From: Candidatus Peregrinibacteria bacterium
GTDB taxonomy: Bacteria > Patescibacteriota > Gracilibacteria > UBA1369
Assembly: GCA_014728765.1 (NCBI GenBank)
Contig: WJLA01000078.1
Location: forward strand, 1-12,599
Length of the DNA: 12,599 bases
Reading direction: 5' to 3'
The translations under genes were made by a program, and so were the position numbers. Positions 1-6,786 of this stretch are shown one piece after another; positions within the stretch are counted from its first letter, which is position 1, and each line of letters starts with the position of its first letter. A model generated the notes under the pieces. That model searched no databases. It was not told the origin of the DNA and saw only the letters and a list, made by a program, of their open reading frames with translations.

Positions 1-10
1 AATTAATAAA

Positions 11-643
11 TTGGATATGTTTTTTGGTATAGAAAAAAAACTTGGATTTTTGAATGACAAAATACACTATTGCAATAGTAGACATATAATCAGCAAATTA
101 AGAAAATATGTCGCGTTTGCAGCACTTTCATTAGCCAGTACCGGTTGCGTTTCAAAAGAAAACCCCAATTCGGAAAGTTCAATTCAAAGTTATCAGAATC
201 AAGTTGAAGCGAGTAACACTCAAACTGTTAACACGACTAATTTGACTATAAATTCAGCAATTTTAAGCCAAATAACAAATGCCCCCAGAAGGGAGGATGA
301 ATTTGCACTCGATGAAGAGGAAGAGCGTCTTAATGACTTATATCTGATGCTAATGGAGGCTAAACATGTGGCTGTTTCCAATGGAGGTTTTTACAGTATC
401 ATCATAAGAAACCATGAAGGTCGAGAATATGACTACAATTTAGCGAAAATTCATCGTGAATTTAAAGAAGTGACGATGCTAAGACAAAAAAGATTTGAAA
501 TGAGTGATGAATCGATAATTAAATTGTCAAATAGGTTGGAAAGTGTGGCTAAAAGTATTAATTATGCTCATTATCATGCTACAAATCTATCAAACAGAGT
601 AAGATTCTATGACAAACCTAGGCCAGGATTTGAGTTTTATTGA
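11..643 (+). CDS. putative lipoprotein of unknown function, possibly 5'-incomplete
   Basis: This 210-residue reading frame is not recognised. A basic stretch (K29-R31-K32) is followed by a hydrophobic segment (about residues 33-44) and then STG-Cys46, which resembles a lipoprotein signal with a poor -3 residue. After it comes a Ser/Asn/Thr-rich linker (about 47-85) and an acidic, then mixed-charge helical region (about 95-200). The listed start is a TTG at 11, with an ATG two codons later at 17 and another TTG at 50. No stop lies upstream in frame before base 1, so the true start could lie outside the window. An n-region of about 30 residues would be long for a lipoprotein signal, so either the start is further in or the Cys motif is fortuitous. 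The -35 box of the next gene lies in its last codons. That it is a gene is fairly sure; the lipoprotein assignment is tentative. Confidence 0.6.
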   Translation: MDMFFGIEKKLGFLNDKIHYCNSRHIISKLRKYVAFAALSLASTGCVSKENPNSESSIQSYQNQVEASNTQTVNTTNLTINSAILSQITNAPRREDEFALDEEEERLNDLYLMLMEAKHVAVSNGGFYSIIIRNHEGREYDYNLAKIHREFKEVTMLRQKRFEMSDESIIKLSNRLESVAKSINYAHYHATNLSNRVRFYDKPRPGFEFY

Positions 644-658
644 TATTTTTGCTATAAT
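630..658 (+). promoter_or_regulatory. sigma70-type promoter with extended -10
   Basis: The -35 box is TTGAGT (630-635), followed by a 17-bp spacer and a perfect TATAAT (653-658) preceded by TGC, an extended -10. Predicted transcription start is near 665, giving a leader of about 18 nt for the gene starting at 683. The -35 lies inside the end of the preceding gene, so the 541-residue gene has its own promoter. Confidence 0.7.
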
Positions 659-682
659 ATAGGGATATTATGCATAATATTA

Positions 683-2308
683 ATGAGTAGACTACCGGAA
701 AATCCGCTAAACATCAGAGCAAGTGACGAAAAAACCAAAACTGGCGAAATTTTACCTGAAGACAGGACTTTATCCAGTTCACGGTTAGAGCGCTTTCTCG
801 GTGACAAACAAATCAATATCAAAGACTTTGATAGCACTTTCAGTTTGGATTTTATTATTGGTTTTACCCAGGGAGAAACTTCAGAAAATGGAAAAAGGCT
901 GAATACACTTTTTCAAAAAACACAAAGACATTTGAATAGATTTAAAGCTTCAAATCTTTTTCAAGAATATTCAATGGATGTTGTTCAAGCAAGAGTTAAC
1001 AGATTAAAACATCCGCCTGAAAATATGCCTGACAGAGTTGCCCAAGAAGTTTTATTGGCATTTAAATACTACGATTATTTGCGATCAATTTCAAAAAGGA
1101 TGCTTTATATCAAAGAAGCTCAAAGAAAAGAACGCAAAGATTTAATGAAAGGTGGTGAAACCGGAGTTATTGAAGATTTGGGTGATGCCGTTAAAGAAAA
1201 AATGTCGGATGCAAGTGAAAATTGGGATAAATGGAGTTCCTCGAAAAAGATCTTAGCAGTGGGAGCCGCCTTAATTGGTGGTGCAATGGTTATGAACAGC
1301 AATAGTCCAACTATGCAGAAAGTAAAAGATACTCTTACTTCTGCGGCAAAAATAGCTGGTGTGGGTTTTATCGCCTATCTGGGCTGGGAGCTTTTCACCG
1401 GTGAGTCCCCATTTGAAACCGCAGGGAAAATCGGTAAAGATGCCACAAGACAACCCGATTTTTTCAAGAAAGCATTTGATATTCCCGATCAAGATGCTGA
1501 ATATTTAATGAAAAGCTTTGTAATGATAGGTGATCACAGCTTTATGGAGTTGGCCAGAAAATACCAAGCTGGCAAAGCAACCGGTAGAATTGAAGGTGTT
1601 AAAATGGATCCCAAAGAGGCATATGTTGCATTGAGCGCTTTCTTTAAAAAATATGACTTGAATAGAACCAGAGATAAATTCAGACATGTAGAGCCTCCTG
1701 TGACTTATGTTGAAGCTGTTAATATTATGATGGCAGAAGACCCAAGCGTGCAAATTTATGATGATGCATGGACCAGATTAACCCGAAAAGTTTCAAACAC
1801 TGCCAGTGAAGCATATAATTATGCCGCTACAACTTCTCCCGGTATTTTTTTGAGGCAGGCCTATACGGATTATATTGGTGGAGAGCCTGATGATGCAAAA
1901 ATTGATAAAATAAGAAAGCATTTTGTGGCGGAAGTTGGATTTGAAAGTGATTTAACCAAAGCAATAGACGAAAAAGTGGCAAAAAGTGATTTTGATGCTG
2001 CCAAAGCTTTTAAGGAAATTGTTAAAGGTAATGCCAGAGAATCTGTAGAATATGATGTCAAATATATAAATGGTGGTGACGGATACGTTTATGTTCTTTC
2101 TGAAGTTGAAGTCAAAAATGAATTGGGAGATGAAAGTAATTTAGAAAAAAAACTGGAAGTCGGTATTTCCAAATCTGCCAGATTTTTATCAAATAAATTC
2201 GGTAAAGCAACAGAAGAAGTATCTCGGGAAGCACAAAACTATGGTAATGTCTTTTGTGCTGAGAATGGAAAAAGCTATAATTTCTCCAGATATAAGTTTA
2301 AACAATAA
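683..2308 (+). CDS. hypothetical protein with central membrane hairpin (541 aa)
   Basis: Not recognised. The N-terminal 35 residues are polar and probably disordered. Residues 50-155 are helical and rich in K/R. Two hydrophobic segments (about 190-206 and 221-238) separated by a short polar loop could form a membrane hairpin. The C-terminal 300 residues (about 248-541) are soluble-looking, mixed charge, with no HExxH, Walker or Cys-pair motif that I can see. There is no signal peptide, so both ends are expected on the cytoplasmic side. The ATG at 683 follows the promoter at 630-658 closely and has no Shine-Dalgarno. A six-codon frame starting at ATG 670 ends at 690 and overlaps the start. The gene stands alone between a possible lipoprotein and a secreted peptidase. 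That it is coding is nearly certain from length and composition; its function is unknown. Confidence 0.85.
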   Translation: MSRLPENPLNIRASDEKTKTGEILPEDRTLSSSRLERFLGDKQINIKDFDSTFSLDFIIGFTQGETSENGKRLNTLFQKTQRHLNRFKASNLFQEYSMDVVQARVNRLKHPPENMPDRVAQEVLLAFKYYDYLRSISKRMLYIKEAQRKERKDLMKGGETGVIEDLGDAVKEKMSDASENWDKWSSSKKILAVGAALIGGAMVMNSNSPTMQKVKDTLTSAAKIAGVGFIAYLGWELFTGESPFETAGKIGKDATRQPDFFKKAFDIPDQDAEYLMKSFVMIGDHSFMELARKYQAGKATGRIEGVKMDPKEAYVALSAFFKKYDLNRTRDKFRHVEPPVTYVEAVNIMMAEDPSVQIYDDAWTRLTRKVSNTASEAYNYAATTSPGIFLRQAYTDYIGGEPDDAKIDKIRKHFVAEVGFESDLTKAIDEKVAKSDFDAAKAFKEIVKGNARESVEYDVKYINGGDGYVYVLSEVEVKNELGDESNLEKKLEVGISKSARFLSNKFGKATEEVSREAQNYGNVFCAENGKSYNFSRYKFKQ

Positions 2309-2311
2309 TTT

Positions 2312-2363
2312 ACTTTAAATAATTTAGCATTGACTTTATTTGCTTTTTATTTTAAAGTCTTTT
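2312..2363 (+). terminator. weak AT-rich inverted repeat with T-rich tail
   Basis: ACTTTAAA (2312-2319) is matched by TTTAAAGT (2351-2358), followed by CTTTTT. The loop of 31 nt and the AT-only stem make it a weak candidate terminator for the 541-residue gene. The same interval holds TTGACT (2330-2335), 17 bp before a poor -10 (TAAAGT, 2353-2358), so it may instead contain the promoter of the following peptidase gene. Confidence 0.3.
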
Positions 2364-2407
2364 TCTAAATAAGAATAAAAACAAAACTGTAAACATTAAT
2401 TAGTCTT

Positions 2408-3253
2408 ATGTTTAAAGGGTATTTTACAGTTTTGTTGGCTTTTTTCAGCGGATTGATTGGGGCAAATGAAATCTCAAATGATTCAGATTTAGATCAAATT
2501 AAATTGGCTCAAGCTGCTCCTGAAATAATTTTGCAAGCTGATGAGCCTTTGGATTTTAAAGAAAAAATTCAAGAATTGGGTATCACTTTACACCCCGGGA
2601 CAGACTATAGATCAGACAGCACACCTTCCAGATCTCTTGAAAAGAACTGTCATTCTCTTGTTTATCAAACACTGAAAAAATTTCCTCAAAACTGGGTTGA
2701 TCAACTTGATAACCTTACACTTTACTATTCAAATCAAGGTCGAAGAGGCCTTGGAGGTGGAAATACAATAATTTTAAGATGCAAAAATGTTGATAATGAA
2801 GAATTGGTTGCTGTTTTAGTACATGAGATGGCACATATTGTGGATACGGGCGTAATCGATGGAACAAAAGAAGCTGGTGAAAGTAATTTCAGAGACGGAA
2901 GTAAGCCTGTTTATAATAACGATAAGAGCTTATACTTCTATAGAATAAGCTTCATAGATGACAAGACAGTTAAAAGTGAAGCTACAGAATTGGATTTCGT
3001 GAGCGGTTATGCAATGACTGACCCATTTGAAGACTTTGCTGAAAGCTTTACTTATTATATTATACATGGGGACAAATTCAGAAAATTAATCAAAAAAAAT
3101 GAGGCTTTGGAGAAGAAATATTATTATTTGAAAAATCGAATATTCAATGGGAAAGAATTTTACGAAATTAGCGACAATTCAGTGCTTGATTTGTATCGTG
3201 AATACGATACCACAGCGTTAAAATATAATCTGGAATATTTTCTTGCATTTTAA
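2408..3253 (+). CDS. secreted zinc metallopeptidase, ATLF/PPEP-like gluzincin
   Basis: The 281-residue product begins with a signal peptide (residues 1-19, MFKGY then a hydrophobic core, likely cut near GA-NE) and is expected outside the cytoplasmic membrane. The zinc motif is HEMAH (H139, E140, H143) followed by IVDTG. A second motif, EDFAE (E208-E212), would supply the third zinc ligand. Y201 lies seven residues before E208, the same spacing as Tyr728/Glu735 in anthrax lethal factor, and the HExxHxxD plus ExFAE pattern is typical of that peptidase superfamily (lethal factor C-terminal domain, Pro-Pro endopeptidases). C81 and C125 could form a disulfide. It is a single-domain protease without the extra domains of lethal factor. 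The ATG at 2408 gives a well-formed signal peptide. Zinc-protease activity is fairly sure; the substrate is unknown, with surface-protein cleavage one possibility. Confidence 0.75.
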   Translation: MFKGYFTVLLAFFSGLIGANEISNDSDLDQIKLAQAAPEIILQADEPLDFKEKIQELGITLHPGTDYRSDSTPSRSLEKNCHSLVYQTLKKFPQNWVDQLDNLTLYYSNQGRRGLGGGNTIILRCKNVDNEELVAVLVHEMAHIVDTGVIDGTKEAGESNFRDGSKPVYNNDKSLYFYRISFIDDKTVKSEATELDFVSGYAMTDPFEDFAESFTYYIIHGDKFRKLIKKNEALEKKYYYLKNRIFNGKEFYEISDNSVLDLYREYDTTALKYNLEYFLAF

Positions 3254-3277
3254 ATTATTTCATATATAATAAAACCT

Positions 3278-3300
3278 GCTATCCAAGAATTCTTGATAGC
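3278..3300. repeat. near-perfect 23-bp palindrome
   Basis: GCTATCCAAGAA pairs with TTCTTGATAGC: 11 matching positions per arm, with one bulged C and no spacer. It begins 25 bp after the peptidase stop codon. No T-run follows on the plus strand; on the minus strand the stem is followed by AGGTTTTATT. It could be a weak terminator, an mRNA 3'-end stabiliser or a protein-binding site. Confidence 0.6.
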
Positions 3301-3379
3301 ATCCCAAAACAAAAAACACTTTTTACAAACATTTACATTTTAGGATATTGAGGCTATTCTAGGGCGTTGGTATTCCTAA

Positions 3380-3425
3380 GAATCAAACAGCACCTTCTGC
3401 AAGTTCGGAAGGTGTGTTGATTTTT
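3380..3425 (+). terminator. bulged hairpin with T-run, candidate terminator or small-RNA end
   Basis: The core stem is CACCTTC (3391-3397) with GAAGGTG (3408-3414), tightened by T-G and G-C pairs around a six-base loop. After a bulged G it continues as AACA/TGTT, and after a bulged A as AATC/GATT, with T5 at 3421-3425. The left flank can alternatively pair upstream (ATTCTAGG 3356-3363 with CCTAAGAAT 3376-3384), which would compete with the outer part of this stem. It lies 57 bp before tRNA-His. Taken as an intrinsic terminator it ends transcription from the peptidase gene or from an unseen small RNA in 3254-3425. No protein-coding frame is credible in this stretch. Confidence 0.5.
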
Positions 3426-3482
3426 CAGAGAAAATAATCTTGAATTATAGGTATTATATGCTAAACTCAGCTGGCAATTTAT

Positions 3483-3560
3483 GGTGTCCATAGCTCAGTT
3501 GGTTAGAGCGCCGGGTTGTGGCTCCGGAGGTCGTGGGTTCGAACCCCATTGGACACCCCA
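3483..3560 (+). tRNA. tRNA-His (anticodon GTG)
   Basis: A complete cloverleaf can be drawn. Acceptor GTGTCCA (3484-3490) pairs with TGGACAC (3550-3556). The anticodon stem CCGGG/TCCGG encloses loop TTGTGGC with anticodon GTG, and the T arm has GGTTCGAACC. The extra G at 3483 (position -1) faces C73 (3557), the identity element specific to tRNA-His, and here it is genome-encoded. CCA is also encoded (3558-3560). The D arm contains AGCTCAGTTGGTTAGAGC. A poor promoter may lie upstream (TTGAAT at 3440-3445, TAAACT 16 bp later). Confidence 0.97.
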
Positions 3561-3620
3561 TTTTTGCATTTAGAAAAAAACATGTTAGAGTGACAATATA
3601 AATACTCTTAACTTTTTAAT

Positions 3621-4619
3621 ATGAAAAAACTACTCTCACTTTTTGGAGCCGTAGCAATGGTAATCCCAATAACAGCTATGGCTTTCACAGCTTCACAAAG
3701 TGAAGTGCTTCCAGTAAATGAAACCATTTCAGACAATTATTATGTTGCAGGATCCAATCCTGTTATCAATGGAAATGTTAACGGAGATTTGGTGATTGCC
3801 GGTGGAAATGTTGTTGTAACCGGTAATGTTAGAGATGATATCATTGTAGCTGGTGGAACCGTTATCCTAAATGGAACCGTTGGAGATGATGTAAGAGTCG
3901 CCGGTGGAAATGTCGAAATTAACGGTATGATTAGAGGAGAGGTAGTCGCATTCGCAGGAGAAGTTAAGGTTGGTGACAATGCAAATATCGGTGGAGACTT
4001 TGTCATCAGTGCAGGTCAGCTAAATCTGTCATCATCCGCAAGAATCGGAGGAGAAAAGAAAATTGATGTTCCAGACCCTTCTGAAAGAGAACAATACAAA
4101 GATTCAGCAGACCAAATAGCTAAATTTGCTTCAGCTGCATTCTGGACATTGACAGTTCTCTCTCTGCTTTCAATAATTATTGCTGCCGCAGTTGGTTTTT
4201 ATGTTTTTCAAAAACCTATTGTCAGATCAGTCGGAGACTTATATAAAGGTAATACGATTTGGGCCAATTTAGGTATTGGATTGGTTTTCTTATTTATGGC
4301 ACCAATTGTTTCATTAATCGCATTTATCACAGGTGTAGGCTTCTGGGTAGGGATGATACTGTTGGTTTTATATTTCTTATTAATATTCGAAGCCATAGTT
4401 TTTGCGGGTATTATTTTTGGAGGACTATTGATGAAAACTTTCAAAAAGACTCCGAAAAACAAGAAAATGGAAATTAATTGGCTTTATGTAATTCTTGGTG
4501 TTGTTGCCTTGCATATTGTTTCTCTGATTCCGGCAATTGGATGGATTATTTCATTCTTCTTCTTCTTAACTGCTATCGGTACACTTCTAAGAATGAAATG
4601 GGATCTTTGCAGAAGATAA
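3621..4619 (+). CDS. bactofilin-like repeat protein with C-terminal membrane domain
   Basis: The 332-residue protein has a signal peptide (residues 1-21, ending AMA). Residues 40-145 form a repeat of about 18 residues built on the pattern NGxVxxDxxVAGGxVxxxG, as in bactofilin/polymer-forming right-handed beta helices. A charged linker (146-168) leads to about six hydrophobic segments (about 172-195, 214-237, 241-256, 258-272, 286-303 and 305-324), ending in a short basic tail. The repeat domain would lie outside the membrane, unlike cytoplasmic bactofilins, and probably serves in envelope organisation. The closest category I can name is a polymer-forming/DUF8173-type protein. The start is chosen for the clean signal peptide; there is no Shine-Dalgarno. 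An inverted repeat TTAGAGT/ACTCTTAA (3585-3611) precedes it. The gene lies 60 bp downstream of tRNA-His and ends at a strong terminator. Confidence 0.8.
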   Translation: MKKLLSLFGAVAMVIPITAMAFTASQSEVLPVNETISDNYYVAGSNPVINGNVNGDLVIAGGNVVVTGNVRDDIIVAGGTVILNGTVGDDVRVAGGNVEINGMIRGEVVAFAGEVKVGDNANIGGDFVISAGQLNLSSSARIGGEKKIDVPDPSEREQYKDSADQIAKFASAAFWTLTVLSLLSIIIAAAVGFYVFQKPIVRSVGDLYKGNTIWANLGIGLVFLFMAPIVSLIAFITGVGFWVGMILLVLYFLLIFEAIVFAGIIFGGLLMKTFKKTPKNKKMEINWLYVILGVVALHIVSLIPAIGWIISFFFFLTAIGTLLRMKWDLCRR

Positions 4620-4641
4620 ATTTTTTACTGTAAATTCAACA

Positions 4642-4670
4642 AAAAGGGCGAAGCAAAGCTTCGCCCTTTT
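4642..4670. terminator. bidirectional intrinsic terminator
   Basis: A perfect 13-bp stem, AAAAGGGCGAAGC / GCTTCGCCCTTTT, encloses the loop AAA. An A-run on one side and a T-run on the other make it work on both strands. It sits between two convergent genes, the bactofilin-like gene (stop 4619) and the DUF3179 gene (stop 4684), and should end both transcripts. Confidence 0.95.
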
Positions 4671-4683
4671 AAAAACTTTTTAT

Positions 4684-5712
4684 CTATTGATAGAGTTCTG
4701 TTTCAGGAAAAAAAGCAGCCCAAGAGAAATAAAAACCGATTTGATGATCATATTCCTCCCCTGTTTCAGGGTTAATTGCACGAAATCTATTATTGCCGTC
4801 ATAAGAAATTTGAACTTCTCTGTCCCCAATTTCATCTATAAATTCTCCCCCATCCGGAAATCTTTCATTTAATAATTCTATCGGATAAGCTTTTCTAAAA
4901 TCATCAACAAAAACACCATATATTAATTCTTTAGTGGCCAGTCTATCGTCTTTATTTTCGAGAGGAAACATTACTCTTTCATTATTTTCATTGTAATCAC
5001 CGTATGGAAAAACATCATAATTTCTTTGAAACCCTGTTTCATTGGAAAGAACGATACCGTCAGGGTTTTCATTGATAAACTCTTGATAAGGAATGGTCCA
5101 GATATTAATGAATTGTAGTTTTTCACCTGTCAGTGGGCCAACAATAGCTTCTCCTGAAATTTGCTCCCAATAGCTTTCGGTCTTTCTGTCATACATCACC
5201 AGGTTGCTATTTAATAACTTGCCCGATACACCGAATTCGACGGGTTCTCCGTCAATTTCTCGCTCATATGCCACTCCGGAAAAACAAAGAGGGCAGAAAG
5301 TAATCAAAACAGGTTTTTCATTCACAAAATCATTAACTATTTCATGATAATTCATGATCTTGATTGGATAAGCCCTTGCCTGATCTTGATAATTTAAACT
5401 TAAAACCAAATCGTCAGGCTCCAGGTAATCCACTTCGGAAATTGTCAAAAATTCAGGGTCGTCAATAGAAGGGATGCAATCTTTTCCAGTTAAACAACCT
5501 CTTGTCAGTCTTTTTCTGTTTTCATCAGAAAGTTCTTGAAGCTCGGGAGACAATTTATTTTGCTCTTCTGATACTTGATTTTGTTCTTTTGTAATTTTTT
5601 CTATTTCAGGCGCGACTTTTTCATAAAATAAATCCGGAATAATCAAAAAACCTATTATGGAAAGTGTCAGTAATATAATTATGCCCGTCCCTATAATATT
5701 GCTTTTATTCAT
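4684..5712 (-). CDS. DUF3179 family protein, membrane-anchored
   Basis: The 342-residue protein has an N-terminal membrane anchor (about residues 6-27) and a charged, Gln/Glu-rich linker (30-70). A full DUF3179 domain (PF11376, function unknown) follows. Family hallmarks are NYHEIVND (121-128), TFCPLCFSG with the Cys pair C140/C143, FGVSGKLLNSNLVMYDR (160-176) and W182 shortly after it. C73 and C79 add another possible pair. The CxxC suggests metal binding or redox chemistry on the outer face, but that is inference. It is the last gene of the rpmA operon: its start overlaps the upstream gene's end by 8 bp, which implies translational coupling. The bidirectional terminator lies just beyond its stop. 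Confidence 0.9.
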   Translation of the reverse strand: MNKSNIIGTGIIILLTLSIIGFLIIPDLFYEKVAPEIEKITKEQNQVSEEQNKLSPELQELSDENRKRLTRGCLTGKDCIPSIDDPEFLTISEVDYLEPDDLVLSLNYQDQARAYPIKIMNYHEIVNDFVNEKPVLITFCPLCFSGVAYEREIDGEPVEFGVSGKLLNSNLVMYDRKTESYWEQISGEAIVGPLTGEKLQFINIWTIPYQEFINENPDGIVLSNETGFQRNYDVFPYGDYNENNERVMFPLENKDDRLATKELIYGVFVDDFRKAYPIELLNERFPDGGEFIDEIGDREVQISYDGNNRFRAINPETGEEYDHQIGFYFSWAAFFPETELYQ

Positions 5713-6346
5713 TAGTATTTAAATATTTATATGAAGTATTACTGATAATACCACTCATAAACATGTCCGTAAAATGCAAAATCTTATTAAAATCATGATT
5801 GATGGAAGCTTTTTCCAAATATTGCGAGAAGCTCAAAGCTGCCGTTTTGACGATAGTTACTTTTGTATAGTTTCGTTGATTGAATTTTTGCTTATTTTCT
5901 TCGAAAGCATTATTAATTTCAGCAATCCATTCTTCAATTTTCAATTTCACCTCCAGCGGAAGAACTTGTGATTTGAAATATAGATCAGGTAATGTGTTTT
6001 GTTTATTTCCACCAGAATGACTTTTCCCTTCTATCAAAATACCTGTTTCTTTTTGCAGCTCCTTCTCAGAAATTAACAAAAGTGAAACAATTATTTGCGC
6101 CGGCAAATTTTCAGCCAAAAGTTTGGATACCAATTCAATTAAATCCTTATTCTTGTTCTCTCGAATAAATTTCAACAAAATTGCAATAAGTTTTTCTTCT
6201 TGCTTCTTTTGTTTTTTTTCTTGCTTACGAGACGCTTGAATCTGTTTTGATGCCTCGGACATTCTCTCTTGGAAAGCCTTGAAACTTTCGGCATCAAAGC
6301 CTTGCTCATTATTATCAATTGAAATAAAGGATTCAAGATCAGCCAT
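5705..6346 (-). CDS. hypothetical coiled-coil protein in rpmA operon
   Basis: Not recognised; 213 residues. Residues 17-60 are strongly charged, with a KQEKKQKKQEEK run, and are likely coiled coil. Residues 60-110 are amphipathic helices with a Leu-rich stretch (AQIIVSLLLISEKEL). A polar Gly/Asn linker around 115 separates a second helical half (125-205). There is no signal peptide or membrane segment, so it is probably cytoplasmic. It starts 7 bp after the rpmA stop and overlaps the DUF3179 start by 8 bp, so all three are co-transcribed. The link to a ribosomal protein may reflect only operon packing. Coding status is firm; function is unknown. Confidence 0.85.
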   Translation of the reverse strand: MADLESFISIDNNEQGFDAESFKAFQERMSEASKQIQASRKQEKKQKKQEEKLIAILLKFIRENKNKDLIELVSKLLAENLPAQIIVSLLLISEKELQKETGILIEGKSHSGGNKQNTLPDLYFKSQVLPLEVKLKIEEWIAEINNAFEENKQKFNQRNYTKVTIVKTAALSFSQYLEKASINHDFNKILHFTDMFMSGIISNTSYKYLNTNE

Positions 6347-6353
6347 GAACAGA

Positions 6354-6632
6354 TTATTTGGCTACTACGTTAATAATTTTGTCCTTGTGAGATTGACCGT
6401 TGTATTTTCCAAGTTTCTTTTCAGAAAACTTAACTTTGCCATCGATAGTAGCAAATAAAGTGTGATCTTTACCCATCATGACATTTTCTCCAGGAAAAAA
6501 TTTGGTACCTCTTTGTCTAACAATAATGTTTCCGGCTTTTACAACTTGTCCACCAAATACTTTTATTCCCAGTCTTTTTGCTATTGAATCTCTACCGTTT
6601 TTAGTTGATCCAGCCGCTTTCTTGTGTGCCAT
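6354..6632 (-). CDS. rpmA: 50S ribosomal protein L27
   Basis: The 92-residue protein matches bacterial L27 along its length: an N-terminal MAHKKA, then NGRDS, RLGIKVFGGQVVKAGNIIVRQRG, FFPGENVMMGKDHTLFA and a basic C-terminus. L27 binds the large subunit near the peptidyl-transferase centre, its N-terminal tail reaching the P-site tRNA. The N-terminus starts directly at MAHKK, so it lacks the cleavable extension found in Firmicutes. The usual partner rplU (L21) is not adjacent; instead the upstream neighbour is a divergent M23 gene, and two non-ribosomal genes follow. AGAGG lies just before the ATG, one of few SD-like sequences in the window. Confidence 0.97.
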   Translation of the reverse strand: MAHKKAAGSTKNGRDSIAKRLGIKVFGGQVVKAGNIIVRQRGTKFFPGENVMMGKDHTLFATIDGKVKFSEKKLGKYNGQSHKDKIINVVAK

Positions 6633-6647
6633 AACCTCTAAATTAGA

Positions 6648-6676
6648 TATATATGTTTTGCCAAAGCAAGTTACAA
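6648..6676 (-). promoter_or_regulatory. promoter of the rpmA operon
   Basis: On the minus strand TTGTAA (6671-6676) is followed by exactly 17 bp and TATATA (6648-6653), placing the transcription start about 10 bp before the rpmA ATG. Both boxes match the consensus at 4 of 6 positions. It is the only reasonable candidate in the gap before the divergent M23 promoter. Confidence 0.5.
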
Positions 6677-6738
6677 TTTTTTCATACGATTTGCAAGCTT
6701 ATTTTTGCTATTTTATAGGATAAATCTTGTTCGTGGAA

Positions 6739-6767
6739 TTGTTAAATATAGCGTTTTCTGCTATAAT
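6739..6767 (+). promoter_or_regulatory. promoter of the M23 peptidase gene, extended -10
   Basis: TTGTTA (6739-6744), a 17-bp spacer and TATAAT (6762-6767) preceded by TGC. Predicted start of transcription is near 6774. It lies inside the longest possible reading frame of the downstream gene, so it rules out the TTG at 6727 and supports the ATG at 6787. The TGCTATAAT core is identical to the promoter at 650-658. Confidence 0.75.
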
Positions 6768-6786
6768 TAAAAGATATTTCAAATTT

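Noticed and set aside
3391..3414. TTCGGAAGG resembling the apical loop of SRP RNA
   Set aside because: The conserved asymmetric and symmetric loops around the GGAA tetraloop are missing; the GGAA lies in the stem, not the loop.
6727..6786. TTG start extending the M23 gene by 20 residues
   Set aside because: The extension contains the promoter boxes (6739-6767) and would place the signal peptide internally; ATG 6787 fits both.
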